This document shows positions 1-7,604 of a stretch of 64,000 bases of DNA, in pieces; the stretch's first letter is position 1; every line of letters begins with the position of its first letter. Source of the stretch: Hymenobacter plasmatis (GTDB lineage: Bacteria > Bacteroidota > Bacteroidia > Cytophagales > Hymenobacteraceae); NCBI RefSeq assembly GCF_020711255.1, contig NZ_JAJFAW010000003.1, positions 124,001 to 188,000 on the forward strand, read 5' to 3'. The translations under genes and the position numbers were made by a program. Under the pieces are notes generated by a model, which was given only the letters and a program-made list of their open reading frames with translations, was not told the origin of the DNA and ran no database searches.

Positions 1-301
1 CCATTGCGCACGCTGGGTCTTTATCAATAATTGTTGCGAATGCTTTTTCCGCTTCATCGTATTCAAATGAATGCAGCAGCTGCAGCGCCAGATTGAAGCT
101 TTCTTGTGTTTCGGCGCCGCACGAGGTATTAAATTCAACTGCGCCCAATTTCCTGTCGGTAGCGCCGCAAGTAATAATCTGACCCCGCTTGAGACTTAGC
201 TCCGTAATTGCTGCTTGCGATGGAGTTGAGCTTTTATTTTCGCACGAAGCAAGCTGCGCTGATAGCGCAATAAATAACCAATACAGCCGTGTTCGTTTCA
301 T
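1..301 (-). CDS. TPR-type lipoprotein, N-terminal part only (runs off the window)
   Basis: Reading the minus strand from ATG at 301 gives an uninterrupted 100-codon frame to the window edge. The start, MKRTRLYWLFIALSAQLASC, is a lipoprotein signal peptide with lipobox LASC and the lipidated Cys at residue 20. Further on, residues such as LLHSFEYDEAEKAFATII and DPACAM match the first helical repeat of a Bacteroidota family of tetratricopeptide-repeat lipoproteins, in which a Cys-containing stretch precedes FNLAL-LLHSFEYDEAE. The protein would sit in the outer or inner membrane facing the periplasm. TPR scaffolds bind peptides, but the partner cannot be told. The 3' part lies outside the window, so length and later repeats are unknown. 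Confidence 0.75.
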   Translation of the reverse strand, partial: MKRTRLYWLFIALSAQLASCENKSSTPSQAAITELSLKRGQIITCGATDRKLGAVEFNTSCGAETQESFNLALQLLHSFEYDEAEKAFATIIDKDPACAM

Positions 302-441
302 GTCAGATGGTCGCTAAACGCTTCACAAGCTATTGAACTGTGATTTATTGACTGCACATTTTCTGTAGTAATAGCTTGTGTCAATGGCTTCTGTGCTGAA
401 TATAGCTTTTTTGTAGCAAATGGAAGGGGTTTACCAATATT

Positions 442-635
442 GAGCCGGCTATTCCTGACTTCAGCGACAGCATCGCCCAGCTACTAGCCCGCTAAGAGCC
501 GCTGCCCCTGAAAATGGTGGCCGTGAACGACAGCTTCGACGAAAGCACCACGCCCGACCAGCTGATGGAAAATGCAAGCTCAATGAAGCCGCTATTGTGG
601 CCGCTGTGGAAGCCGTGATTAAGCAGCGGAAATAG
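442..635 (+). pseudogene. Decayed C-terminal fragment of a transketolase
   Basis: Translated from 442, the DNA gives EPAIPDFSDSIAQLLAR, an in-frame TAA at 493-495, then EPLPLKMVAVNDSFDES and TTPDQLMEK. A single-base deletion near 572 must be allowed before KLNEAAIVAAVEAVIK and the stop at 633. The string MVAVNDSFxES..TPxQLMEKYxL is the hallmark C-terminal tail of transketolase (thiamine-diphosphate enzyme of the pentose phosphate pathway), where the stop codon replaces an expected Lys. Only about 60 of roughly 650-700 codons remain and no start is visible. This is a relic, probably of an extra transketolase copy. A transcription terminator follows at once, as expected for a true gene end. Confidence 0.8.
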
Positions 636-650
636 GCACCAATAGTGCAT

Positions 651-688
651 AAAAAGGCCTCGTAGATAACCTGCTAAGAGGCCTTTTT
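651..688 (+). terminator. Rho-independent terminator behind the transketolase relic
   Basis: An 11-bp inverted repeat (AAAAAGGCCTC with GAGGCCTTTTT) is separated by 16 bases and ends in a T run. The A run on the other side makes it potentially bidirectional. It sits 15 bases after the relic's stop codon. Confidence 0.8.
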
Positions 689-792
689 ATTCCGTGTCAA
701 CAGAGTTAGATTTATAAAGCTTGTGAATATTATCTCGTTTCAATTATTTTTGGTTTGCACCTGAAGCTTTTAAATACAGCCTTTATTTAAAA

Positions 793-1173
793 ATGAAAAA
801 AAGATTTCTAATTGCTGGAATTGGCTGCGCGATACTTTGTTCATCTGCTCTCGATGCAACAGCTCAGGCAGCGCCAAAAAGCAATCTTAAATACGGAAAG
901 TACGGATGCACTGCCACCAAGTATAAAGGTGGTTTCTACGAATTCATTCCCCACGGCTCGTTTACGATTAACGCGGATGGCACCTATTTCTACTCCGGTT
1001 TTGAGAAGCCCAGCAAGGGGAAATTCAGTGTTGATAAAGACGGCAACCTGCTATTTGCTGGCGGCTATCTTGACAAAGGCAAAGCAGAGAAAATAGACCG
1101 GCCCGATAAATTTTTCCTTGTATTCCCGACCATTCCGGACAATCGATGGACCTGCTCATGCGTGGAAAAATAA
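793..1173 (+). CDS. Small secreted protein of unknown function
   Basis: A 126-residue protein with a clear Sec signal peptide: two Lys after the start Met, a hydrophobic core at about residues 5-20 and a predicted cut after ATAQA near residue 26. The mature part of about 100 residues is rich in Gly, Lys and aromatic residues and has four Cys (two in the terminal WTCSCVEK), so it may be disulphide-bonded in the periplasm or outside the cell. Phrases such as GSFTINADGTYFYSGF and GKFSVDKDGNLLFAGGYLDKGK look like beta-strand repeats. No family is recognised. Base composition is more AT-rich than most of the window, possibly indicating acquisition. It has its own terminator. Confidence 0.75.
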   Translation: MKKRFLIAGIGCAILCSSALDATAQAAPKSNLKYGKYGCTATKYKGGFYEFIPHGSFTINADGTYFYSGFEKPSKGKFSVDKDGNLLFAGGYLDKGKAEKIDRPDKFFLVFPTIPDNRWTCSCVEK

Positions 1174-1192
1174 TTTCTTGAGTAAGCGTGTG

Positions 1193-1225
1193 AAAAGCCT
1201 GACATGAAAATATGTTAGGCTTTTT
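1193..1225 (+). terminator. Terminator after the small secreted protein gene
   Basis: A 13-bp inverted repeat, AAAAGCCTGACAT with ATGTTAGGCTTTT, has a 6-base loop and ends in a T run 20 bases after the stop. Confidence 0.85.
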
Positions 1226-1370
1226 ATTGCTTCATAGTTGAGCGAGGTGGTTTCAGGGTTGGCATAAAATGACGGTACTTGCCACTGCCTTTTCTGGGGT
1301 GGGCATTAAACGCGGCCGTTAACTTGCAGTCCAACCCCTGCCTTCGCCACCCAGGCGTATTTATTCGCGT

Positions 1371-1919
1371 TTGGAAGACCACGACATCCTGCTCAAGTTT
1401 CAAGACCCGGCTTCGCGCAATCTGGCGTTCAACCAACTCGTGCGCAAGTACCAGAGCAAGGTGTACTGGCACGTGCGCAAGATGGTAATCGACCACGACG
1501 ATGCCGACGACCTCACCCAGGACGTCTTCATTAAGGTGTGGAAGCACCTCGAGAACTTCCGGCAGGACGCCGCTCTCTTCACCTGGATTTACCGCATTGC
1601 CACCAACGAATGCCTAAACTTCTTGAGCAGCAAGCGGCGCAAGTTTCTGCTGCCGCTCACGGACGTGGGCGCCGAGCTGGCTGCCAAAATTGAAGCCGAC
1701 CCCGCCCTGGCCGGCGACGAAATTGAGCTGAAACTGCAACAAGCCATTCTGCGGCTGCCCGACAAACAACGCCTGGTCTTCAACCTGCGCTACTACGACG
1801 AAATGCCGTACGAGCAAATGGCCGAAGTAACGGGCACCAGCGTGGGCGCGCTGAAGGCCAGCTACCACCATGCGGTGAAAAAAGTGGAAGAATACGTAAC
1901 CCGCAACACGGCTGATTAA
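1371..1919 (+). CDS. ECF (sigma-70 family) RNA polymerase sigma factor
   Basis: A 182-residue extracytoplasmic-function sigma factor. Region 2 (about residues 18-85) includes AFNQLVRKYQ, DADDLTQDVFIKVWKHL for core polymerase binding and the -10 recognition part TWIYRIATNECLNFL. Region 4 (about 120-175) has LPDKQRLVFNLRYYDEMPYEQMAEVTGTSVGALKASYHHAVKK, quoted here by its core helix-turn-helix residues MPYEQMAEV and GALKASYHH. The only start that fits the family N-terminus (MEDHDILLKF) is a TTG codon at 1371. The next two genes encode a membrane protein and a Spy/CpxP-like protein, the usual Bacteroidota order of sigma factor, putative anti-sigma or membrane partner and periplasmic protein. This suggests an envelope-stress regulon, but the signal is unknown. 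Confidence 0.92.
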   Translation: MEDHDILLKFQDPASRNLAFNQLVRKYQSKVYWHVRKMVIDHDDADDLTQDVFIKVWKHLENFRQDAALFTWIYRIATNECLNFLSSKRRKFLLPLTDVGAELAAKIEADPALAGDEIELKLQQAILRLPDKQRLVFNLRYYDEMPYEQMAEVTGTSVGALKASYHHAVKKVEEYVTRNTAD

Positions 1920-1982
1920 CCCCGCAATACAAATTTTTACCGGCTGATTTAAACGCCGGGCCTGCTTCTTCATCCAACTGCC

Positions 1983-2450
1983 ATGAAACCTTCCTTTAAG
2001 CTTGACGAGCACCCTCGGCGGCCCCGCCCGCTGCTGAGCGAGCCGCCCGCGGGCTATTTCGACCAATTGCCCATGCGGGTAATGGCCCGGCTACCCCAGG
2101 CCGAGGCCCGCGAGGCCGCTACCGGCTGGGGCTGGCTGGCCCGGCTATCGCCGGCGTTGCGCACGGGCCTGGCCTCGGTGGCTGTATTGGGGGGCTTTGC
2201 GGCCTCTTTTTACCTGAGCGGCCCCCAGGCGGCTGGCCCGGCTGGGGTGGCTGCCACCTCGCTCGATGCCGTGCCGCGTACCGAACTGGTGGGCTACTTG
2301 CTCACGAGTGGCGCCCGCGTCGATAACTCCGACCTGGTTGTGCTGACGGCGGCCGACCCCAACCTCACCGATGACTTTTTGCATGCATCGGAAGCCGAGC
2401 TGACCGAGGCCCTCGACGCCCAGCCGTCCGAGGACCCTACTTATTTATAA
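1983..2450 (+). CDS. Single-pass membrane protein, putative partner of the ECF sigma factor
   Basis: A 155-residue protein with a Pro/Arg-rich N-terminal cytoplasmic part (about residues 1-58, including LLSEPPAGYFDQLPMRVMARL) and one hydrophobic segment at about residues 58-78 (TGLASVAVLGGFAASFYLSG). An acidic C-terminal part ending in DDFLHASEAELTEALD would lie in the periplasm. The position directly between a sigma factor gene and a Spy-like gene, and the small N-in topology, are those of anti-sigma-like proteins of Bacteroidota. No zinc-binding HxxxCxxC anti-sigma motif is present, so this role is inferred from context. The start ATG is 63 bases after the sigma gene stop. Confidence 0.75.
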   Translation: MKPSFKLDEHPRRPRPLLSEPPAGYFDQLPMRVMARLPQAEAREAATGWGWLARLSPALRTGLASVAVLGGFAASFYLSGPQAAGPAGVAATSLDAVPRTELVGYLLTSGARVDNSDLVVLTAADPNLTDDFLHASEAELTEALDAQPSEDPTYL

Positions 2451-2464
2451 TCTCCTAGCGTATC

Positions 2465-2947
2465 ATGTCCATCCTTTCAAACACGTTTCGTGTCCTGAGC
2501 ATCGTGGCAGTATTGCTGACGCTGGCGCCTGCGGCCCATGCCCAGGGCGGCGGCCGACGCGGCGGCCAGCGGCTGGCTCAACTCGAAAACGCTAAAATTG
2601 CCTTTATCACCAACCGTGTGGCCCTTACCCAGGACCAGGCCCAGAAGTTCTGGCCACTCTACAACGAGTTTTCGGACCGCCGCCGCGAGCTCAACCGCAA
2701 TGGCCGCCTGCTGCGCCGCGACGTGACCGATGGCATGACCGACCAACAAATTCGCGATAATATCAACCAGTCGTTTGCCGTACGCCAACAGGAGCTGAAC
2801 CTGGAGAAAGAGTACTTCGAGAAGTTCCAGAAAGTCATTTCCCTGCGGCAGGTGGCGCAGCTGTTTATGGCCGAGCGCGACTTCACCCGCGAAGTCATCA
2901 AGCGCGTGGCCGGGGCGCCGGGCCAGCCCGGTTTGGACAACGACTAA
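2465..2947 (+). CDS. Spy/CpxP-like periplasmic protein
   Basis: A 160-residue secreted protein with a signal peptide at residues 1-26 ending AAHAQ. The mature part begins with a Gly/Arg patch (GGGRRGGQR) and is then almost wholly helical and highly charged. The LTxxQ-like motif LTQDQAQKFWPLYNEF (about residues 53-68) marks the Spy/CpxP/zraP-like family of periplasmic chaperones and metal or stress sensors. The later part (RQQELNLEKEYFEKFQKVI) repeats the helical pattern. It lies 14 bases after the membrane protein gene and closes the sigma-factor operon, so it is likely a target or modulator of that envelope-stress pathway. Its exact substrate is unknown. Confidence 0.8.
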   Translation: MSILSNTFRVLSIVAVLLTLAPAAHAQGGGRRGGQRLAQLENAKIAFITNRVALTQDQAQKFWPLYNEFSDRRRELNRNGRLLRRDVTDGMTDQQIRDNINQSFAVRQQELNLEKEYFEKFQKVISLRQVAQLFMAERDFTREVIKRVAGAPGQPGLDND

Positions 2948-2982
2948 CTCTCGCTCCCAGCATCCAACTTCCAGCTCAATTC

Positions 2983-3020
2983 AACGAGGCCGCTGCCCCC
3001 GCAGCGGCCTCGTTATTTTT
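2983..3020 (+). terminator. Terminator of the sigma-factor operon
   Basis: A perfect 14-bp GC-rich inverted repeat, AACGAGGCCGCTGC with GCAGCGGCCTCGTT, has a 4-base loop, followed by ATTTTT, 36 bases after the spy-like gene. Confidence 0.9.
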
Positions 3021-3081
3021 GTGAGAAAAATCGAAACGTGACAGCAGAGGTTTAAAGAAAGTGTTTTGAACTCCGCGCCGC

Positions 3082-3166
3082 CTGTCATGCAGAGCGTAGC
3101 GAAGCATCTTATCACGTCTGAGTCGTTCAGCTGGGATAAGATGCTTCGCTACGCTCTGCATGACAG
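3082..3166. repeat. REP-like palindromic element, copy A
   Basis: Perfect 32-bp inverted arms (3082-3113 and 3135-3166) surround a 21-base centre. The outer ends are CTGTCATGCAGAGC and the inner ends AAGCATCTTATC. The same arms recur at about 18.4, 49.1, 51.2 and 57.0 kb. This copy has only the hairpin half and lacks an obvious third arm. It lies between the Spy-like gene's terminator and the aminotransferase gene. Confidence 0.92.
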
Positions 3167-3259
3167 GCGACAGCATCGCAGTCGAAGCTCGTCACGACAG
3201 GCGCGAGCTGACTCAAACCTGACTAAACCGCTCCAAACCCGCTTAAATCCGAAAAATCC

Positions 3260-4459
3260 GTGGTCCTGACTCCCCGCCAACTATTCCTGCGCCACCAGGC
3301 CCAAACCTCCGATTTCCCGCTTTTGCTGGAAATTGAGCGGGCCGAGGGCGTCTACATGTACGCCCCCGACGGCCGCCGTTACCTCGACCTGATTTCGGGC
3401 ATCGGCGTGAGCAACGTGGGGCACCGGCACCCGCGCGTGCTGGCCGGCATTCAGGCCCAGCTCGATAAATTCCTGCACCTGATGGTGTACGGCGAACTGG
3501 TGCAGGCCGTGCCTGCCCAGCTGGCCGAGGCCATCCATCGGACCTTGCCGGCTCATCTGGACTCGGTGTTTTTCACCAACTCCGGCGCCGAGGCCATCGA
3601 AGGCGCGCTGAAGCTGGCCAAGCGCCACACCGGCCGTACCGAGCTGATTTCCTGTCTTAATGCCTACCACGGCTCCACGCACGGGGCCCTGTCCATCACC
3701 GGCTCCGAAGATTTTAAGAATAGCTTCCGGCCGCTGCTGCCCGACGTGCGCCACATCCGGCACAACGAGCTGGCCGACCTTGCGCTGATAACCGAGCGCA
3801 CCGCCGCCGTAGTCATCGAGACGGTGCAGGGTGAGGCTGGAGTGCGCGTGCCACTGCCCGGCTACCTGCCGGCCCTGCGGGCGCGCTGCTCCGAGGTGGG
3901 AGCCTTGCTTATTCTCGATGAAATTCAGTGCGGCTACGGGCGCACCGGCAGCATGTGGGCCTTCGAGCAGTTCGGCATCACACCAGATATCCTGGTGTGC
4001 GCCAAAGGCATGGGTGGCGGCATGCCGATTGGGGCATTTATTTCCTCCACGGAAATCATGAGCGGCTTCAAGACCAACCCCATTCTGGGTCATTGCACCA
4101 CCTTTGGGGGCCATCCGGTGAGCTGTGCGGCGGCGCTGGCCACCCTGCAGGTTATTCAGGACGAGCAATTGGTGGCGGGCGTGGCGGCCAAGGCGGCGCG
4201 GTTTCGGGCGCAGCTGCGGCACCCGGCCATTCGGGCGGTGCGCGGCAGTGGGCTGTTGATGGCGGTAGAGTTTGATTCCTTCGCGGTGCTCAAGCCCATT
4301 ATCGACCATGCACTGGCGCACGAAGGCATTCTGACCGACTGGTTTCTGTTTTGCGACAACTCCCTTCGCTTGGCCCCGCCGCTCATCATCACCGATGAAG
4401 AGATTGACGAAGCCTGCGCCGCGCTGCTCCGGGCCATTGAACACGTTACCGGCGCCTAA
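3260..4459 (+). CDS. Class III pyridoxal-phosphate aminotransferase
   Basis: A 399-residue fold-type I, class III aminotransferase (aspartate aminotransferase family protein, related to acetylornithine and ornithine transaminases). Visible motifs are SNVGHRHP near the N-terminus, FFTNSGAEAIEGALKLAKR for the phosphate-binding loop, AYHGSTHGAL, the cofactor-stacking LILDEIQCGYGRTG with the ring-nitrogen Asp, and CAKGMGGGMPIGAF whose Lys (residue 249) forms the Schiff base. CTTFGGHPVSCAAALA closes the active site. The substrate cannot be decided from sequence. The chosen start is GTG at 3260; no ATG lies nearby and the family N-terminus (LTPRQLFLRHQAQTSD) begins there. It stands alone with its own terminator. 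Confidence 0.9.
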   Translation: MVLTPRQLFLRHQAQTSDFPLLLEIERAEGVYMYAPDGRRYLDLISGIGVSNVGHRHPRVLAGIQAQLDKFLHLMVYGELVQAVPAQLAEAIHRTLPAHLDSVFFTNSGAEAIEGALKLAKRHTGRTELISCLNAYHGSTHGALSITGSEDFKNSFRPLLPDVRHIRHNELADLALITERTAAVVIETVQGEAGVRVPLPGYLPALRARCSEVGALLILDEIQCGYGRTGSMWAFEQFGITPDILVCAKGMGGGMPIGAFISSTEIMSGFKTNPILGHCTTFGGHPVSCAAALATLQVIQDEQLVAGVAAKAARFRAQLRHPAIRAVRGSGLLMAVEFDSFAVLKPIIDHALAHEGILTDWFLFCDNSLRLAPPLIITDEEIDEACAALLRAIEHVTGA

Positions 4460-4488
4460 GGGGGCAGTTCAATTTGATTGAAAACAAG

Positions 4489-4532
4489 CGGGCCCTTTGG
4501 ATTCACCCGGGCGGGTGGCTCCAAAGGGCCCG
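4489..4532. terminator. Hairpin terminator between convergent genes
   Basis: A 13-bp inverted repeat, CGGGCCCTTTGGA with TCCAAAGGGCCCG, lies between the converging aminotransferase and TerB-like genes. The T run is weak (TATATA), so it may act with an upstream factor or serve both genes. Confidence 0.65.
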
Positions 4533-4553
4533 TATATAGAATTTTAGTTGCCG

Positions 4554-5012
4554 CTAAGCCACGATGTTGGGCCGGGGTAACTCGTTATAGTTCAAAAAAG
4601 AATTGCTTTCATCCTTGATTCGCTCGCGCGGAAGGCCGTCTTTTACGCCTTGCGAAATCTTGCGAACCAGCACGCCCACAATGGCCTTGCGGAAGCCCAG
4701 CTTCTCGGCCATCATGATGCAGAAATCCATCTCGGTTTCGTCCACCACGCCGTCGGCGAGCATCATGTCGACAAGGTCGAAAATCTGGTCGAAGCGTTCA
4801 GAATCGTTCGTAGGCAGGTCCGCGCTCGTGCCCTTGGCCCCAGATACCAGTTCCTGTACATCGTTGGAATTAAGACCGTTTTTCTTGCCGACTGCCAAAA
4901 TAAAGTTCATCTCCCGCGCATCGATGTGGCCGTCGGCTTTCGCTAGGGCCGCAAGGTTTAGCAAGTGACCTTTGATTTTTTTGGCCTGCTCATTTTCGAA
5001 AAAACCGAACAT
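4554..5012 (-). CDS. TerB-like protein
   Basis: A 152-residue soluble all-helical protein of the TerB / tellurite-resistance-B superfamily. Two similar acidic repeats are visible: LAKADGHIDAREMNFILAV (about residues 24-42) and MLADGVVDETEMDFCIMM (about 83-100). Each carries the ADGxxDxxE pattern of the TerB metal-binding site. TerB domains are widespread in membrane-linked stress and signalling systems, and this stand-alone version has no ter neighbours. No resistance role should therefore be read from the name. The gene is divergent from pfkA; the 234-base gap between them presumably holds both promoters, although no clean consensus was found. Confidence 0.8.
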   Translation of the reverse strand: MFGFFENEQAKKIKGHLLNLAALAKADGHIDAREMNFILAVGKKNGLNSNDVQELVSGAKGTSADLPTNDSERFDQIFDLVDMMLADGVVDETEMDFCIMMAEKLGFRKAIVGVLVRKISQGVKDGLPRERIKDESNSFLNYNELPRPNIVA

Positions 5013-5246
5013 AATACGTGGGAATTAGGTGAGAAGGAAGTGATTATAAGCCGGTGAGCCGAATGGAGGAGGTAAGGTAAGGGCAAAAACGGTGTCTTGC
5101 TACTCCCATCTACGCCAAATACAAAAAAAAGATAACCACCCCTTTGCGGAAATAACGGTGCGGAATTAGAGGGTTTGCATTCGTTTCGCCAACTTTGCGG
5201 GGTTTGGGCGCCATTTGCGCGTCCCGTTGCATTATAGAAAGTTCAG

Positions 5247-6218
5247 ATGAAGAGAATAGGAGTGTTTACCAGCGGTGGCGATTCGCCGGGCATGAATGCG
5301 GCAATCCGGGCGGTAGTGCGCACTGCTACGTACCACGGCATTGAGGTATATGGCATTATGCGAGGCTATAGCGGCATGATTAAGGGCGAGTTTGTACGGT
5401 TGGACTCGGCTTCGGTTTCGAACACGGTGCAGAAGGGCGGCACCATTTTGAAATCGGCCCGCAGCCAGAAATTCATGACCAAAGAAGGCCGCCAACAAGC
5501 CTTCGACCAGCTGGTGAACAACGGCATCGAGGGCTTGGTGGCCATCGGTGGCAACGGCACCTTCACCGGCGCCATGATTTTTGAGGAAGAATTCGGCATC
5601 CCCACCGTGGGCGCGCCCGGCACCATCGACAACGACCTCTACGGCACCGACTACACCATTGGCTACGACACGGCCGTGAACACGGCGCTGGACTGCATCG
5701 ACAAAATCCGCGACACGGCCGACTCGCACGACCGCTGCTTCTTTGTGGAGGTGATGGGCCGCGACTCGGGCTACATCGCCATTCCGTGCGCCATCGGCGG
5801 TGGGGCCGAAATCGTGATGATTCCGGAAACCCAGATGAGCGTAGACGTAGTGATTGACACCCTGCAATCGGGCTGGCAGCGCTCAAAAACTTCCTTTATC
5901 GTCATTGTGGCGGAAGGCGACGAAGAAGGCAATGCCACGCAGGTAGCATCCCGCGTGAAAGAAGCCATCCCGCAGCTGGACACTCGCGTCACGGTCATCG
6001 GCCACATTCAACGCGGCGGTTCCCCCACGGCAGCCGACCGCCTGCTAGGCTCCCAAATCGGCATCGCCGCAGTGGAAGGCCTCATGAACGGCATGAAGAA
6101 TGTAATGGCCGGCATTGTAGACAAAAAGCTGGTTTATACGCCGTTCACCGATACCATCAACAAAAAGAAGCTCATCAACCAGAGCTTCATGCGGATGGTG
6201 GAAATTCTGAGCGTGTAG
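5247..6218 (+). CDS. pfkA: ATP-dependent 6-phosphofructokinase
   Basis: A 323-residue enzyme that phosphorylates fructose 6-phosphate to fructose 1,6-bisphosphate, the committed step of glycolysis, in the cytoplasm. The length equals that of classic bacterial PfkA (about 320). Motifs include the nucleotide loop TSGGDSPGMNAAIRAVVR, GGNGT, the catalytic loop GTIDNDLYGTDYTIGYDTA with the base Asp near residue 128, the substrate-binding MGRDSGYIA, the PEGDEEG-like VAEGDEEGN and the signature VIGHIQRGGSPTAADR. The Gly at the position after GGDS is typical of ATP-using forms, as is the Gly in GGNGT, but cofactor choice is inferred. It is monocistronic, followed by a terminator lying inside an inverted repeat pair. 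Confidence 0.97.
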   Translation: MKRIGVFTSGGDSPGMNAAIRAVVRTATYHGIEVYGIMRGYSGMIKGEFVRLDSASVSNTVQKGGTILKSARSQKFMTKEGRQQAFDQLVNNGIEGLVAIGGNGTFTGAMIFEEEFGIPTVGAPGTIDNDLYGTDYTIGYDTAVNTALDCIDKIRDTADSHDRCFFVEVMGRDSGYIAIPCAIGGGAEIVMIPETQMSVDVVIDTLQSGWQRSKTSFIVIVAEGDEEGNATQVASRVKEAIPQLDTRVTVIGHIQRGGSPTAADRLLGSQIGIAAVEGLMNGMKNVMAGIVDKKLVYTPFTDTINKKKLINQSFMRMVEILSV

Positions 6219-6221
6219 GAA

Positions 6222-6405
6222 CACATCCTGTCATTGCGAGCGCAGCGCGGCAATCCGTCCTTTACCTGCGACTAGCCCTGAGACGAAAAAAGCCCCATCA
6301 CTACACAGTGCTGGGGCTTTTTGCTTTAAAAGAGCTTGTCACAACTCGGGCTTGGTCGCACCGAGAGGAAGGTTTGCCGCGCTGCGCTTGCAATGACAGG
6401 ATGTG
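6222..6405. repeat. Inverted pair of CATTGCGAG-type repeats around a terminator
   Basis: A copy reading ACATCCTGTCATTGCGAGCG then CAGCGCGGCAATCC (6222-6256) is matched in inverse orientation at 6370-6405 (GGTTTGCCGCGCTGCGC then TTGCAATGACAGGATG). The two arms are about 35 bases long with few mismatches and enclose the pfkA terminator. Elements built on TGTCATTGCGAGCG are common dispersed palindromes in many bacteria. This is a different family from the CATGCAGAGCG elements elsewhere in the window. Confidence 0.8.
6286..6322. terminator. Bidirectional terminator between pfkA and miaA
   Basis: The inverted repeat AAAAAGCCCCA with TGGGGCTTTTT has a 14-base loop. Flanking A and T runs allow it to stop both pfkA (plus) and miaA (minus) transcripts. 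Confidence 0.85.
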
Positions 6406-6423
6406 GGCTGACTTCTTACAACG

Positions 6424-7338
6424 TTATTTCAGCTCAACCCACTGATACGCGGGGTCGCGGCGCAGCCAGGTGAGCTGGCGCTTGGCGTAGCGGCGCGTGT
6501 TGCGCTGGAGCAGGCGCACGGCTTCAGCCCAATCGTACTCGCCGTCTAGGTAGCCGAATATTTCCTGGTAGCCCACGGTTTGCAGGGCGTGGTGGTGGCG
6601 GTAGGGGAGCAGGCCGCGCACTTCCTCGAGCAGGCCGGCGGCCAGCATGTGCTCCACCCGCAGGTTGATGCGCTGGTAAAGCTCCTCGCGCTCGCGGGTG
6701 AGGGCCACTTTTACGTTGCGAAACAGTGGGTTTTCGGCCGGCGGGCTCTGGGTGTGGAAGCTGGAAAAGGGCCGGCCGGTGGCCCGGGTGATTTCGAGGG
6801 CCCGCACCACGCGCTGCGGGTTTTGTTGGTCGATGCGGGCGTGGGCCACGGGGTCGGTTTCGGCCAGCTCGGCTACCAGGTGCGGCAGGCCGTGGGCCGC
6901 CAGCTCGGCGTGGAGCTGAGCCCGGACTTCAGCCGGCACAGTAGGCAACTCATCAAGCCCATCGGTCACGGCCTGCACATAAAGGCCCGAGCCGCCGGTG
7001 AGGATAACCAGCGGATGCTTCTGGAACAGCTCAGTTAACACGGCCTGGCAATCGGTAGCAAACCGGCCGGCGCTGTAGTCTTCGCTGATGCTGTGGCTAT
7101 CGATGAAATGGTGCGACACGCCCTGCATCTCCTCCGACGTGGGCTTGGCCGTGCCGATGCTCAGCTCCCGAAAAAACTGGCGCGAATCGGCCGACACGAT
7201 TTCGGTGTTGAACTGCTGAGCCAGCTGCACGCACAGGGCCGTTTTCCCCACGGCCGTGGGGCCGGCAATGGTGAGCAGCACCGGCCGTGGGTCGGCGGCC
7301 GTGGGCGCCAGTTGAGCTAAAATGGAAGGAGGGAGCAA
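6424..7338 (-). CDS. miaA: tRNA dimethylallyltransferase
   Basis: MiaA transfers a dimethylallyl group to N6 of A37 in tRNAs that read codons starting with U. The P-loop IAGPTAVGKTALCVQLA, then SADSRQFFRELSIGTAKPT with the catalytic Asp, SHHFIDS, TGGSGLYVQAVTDGLD, the DxxxxxRIDQQNPQRVVRALE region and the C-terminal WLRRDP are all present. The open frame runs up to an ATG at 7470, but its first 38 codons lie inside a dispersed inverted-repeat element (7362-7604) and have no MiaA counterpart. I therefore place the start at the TTG at 7338, which gives 304 residues and matches the usual 300-315. A GTG at 7281 is the other possibility. No ATG exists between the repeat and the P-loop. Confidence 0.9.
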   Translation of the reverse strand: MLPPSILAQLAPTAADPRPVLLTIAGPTAVGKTALCVQLAQQFNTEIVSADSRQFFRELSIGTAKPTSEEMQGVSHHFIDSHSISEDYSAGRFATDCQAVLTELFQKHPLVILTGGSGLYVQAVTDGLDELPTVPAEVRAQLHAELAAHGLPHLVAELAETDPVAHARIDQQNPQRVVRALEITRATGRPFSSFHTQSPPAENPLFRNVKVALTREREELYQRINLRVEHMLAAGLLEEVRGLLPYRHHHALQTVGYQEIFGYLDGEYDWAEAVRLLQRNTRRYAKRQLTWLRRDPAYQWVELK

Positions 7339-7361
7339 GGACGCTGCGCTTAATAATTGAG

Positions 7362-7604
7362 AATGAAGAATGCGGAATGGGCGGACAACTCCCCTCCTTA
7401 GCAAAGGAGGGAATGTTCGAGCCTTTGGCTCGAACGGGGGTGGTTGAATCGTTGCACGACACCCGAACAATGGCGCCCGAACGATTCACGGCCAAATCGT
7501 GCGCCCATCGTTCAACGCCCGCAACCACCCCAGCTCAACTTGGCAGTTGAGCGTCCCCTCCTTGGTAAGGAGGGGAGTTGTCCGCCCATTCCGCATTCTT
7601 CATT
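7362..7604. repeat. Terminal-inverted-repeat element, copy 1 (MITE-like), reversed
   Basis: Perfect 39-bp terminal inverted repeats (7362-7400 and 7566-7604; outer end AATGAAGAATGCGG, inner end CTCCCCTCCTTA) enclose about 165 bases. The centre holds a small hairpin, TTCGAGCC with GGCTCGAA, and GGGGGTGGTTGAATCGTTG. Read on the minus strand, the centre matches the element at 21949-22185. There is no transposase inside, so it would be non-autonomous. Its right end overlaps the last codon of the amidase gene and its left part supplies the upstream end of the miaA frame. Confidence 0.88.

Noticed and set aside
4554..5012. Tellurite resistance system based on the TerB-like gene
   Set aside because: No terC, terD, terZ or other ter gene is adjacent; the TerB fold is used in many other contexts.
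7339..7470. N-terminal extension of MiaA as an extra domain
   Set aside because: Translated from a dispersed inverted-repeat element and unlike any MiaA.
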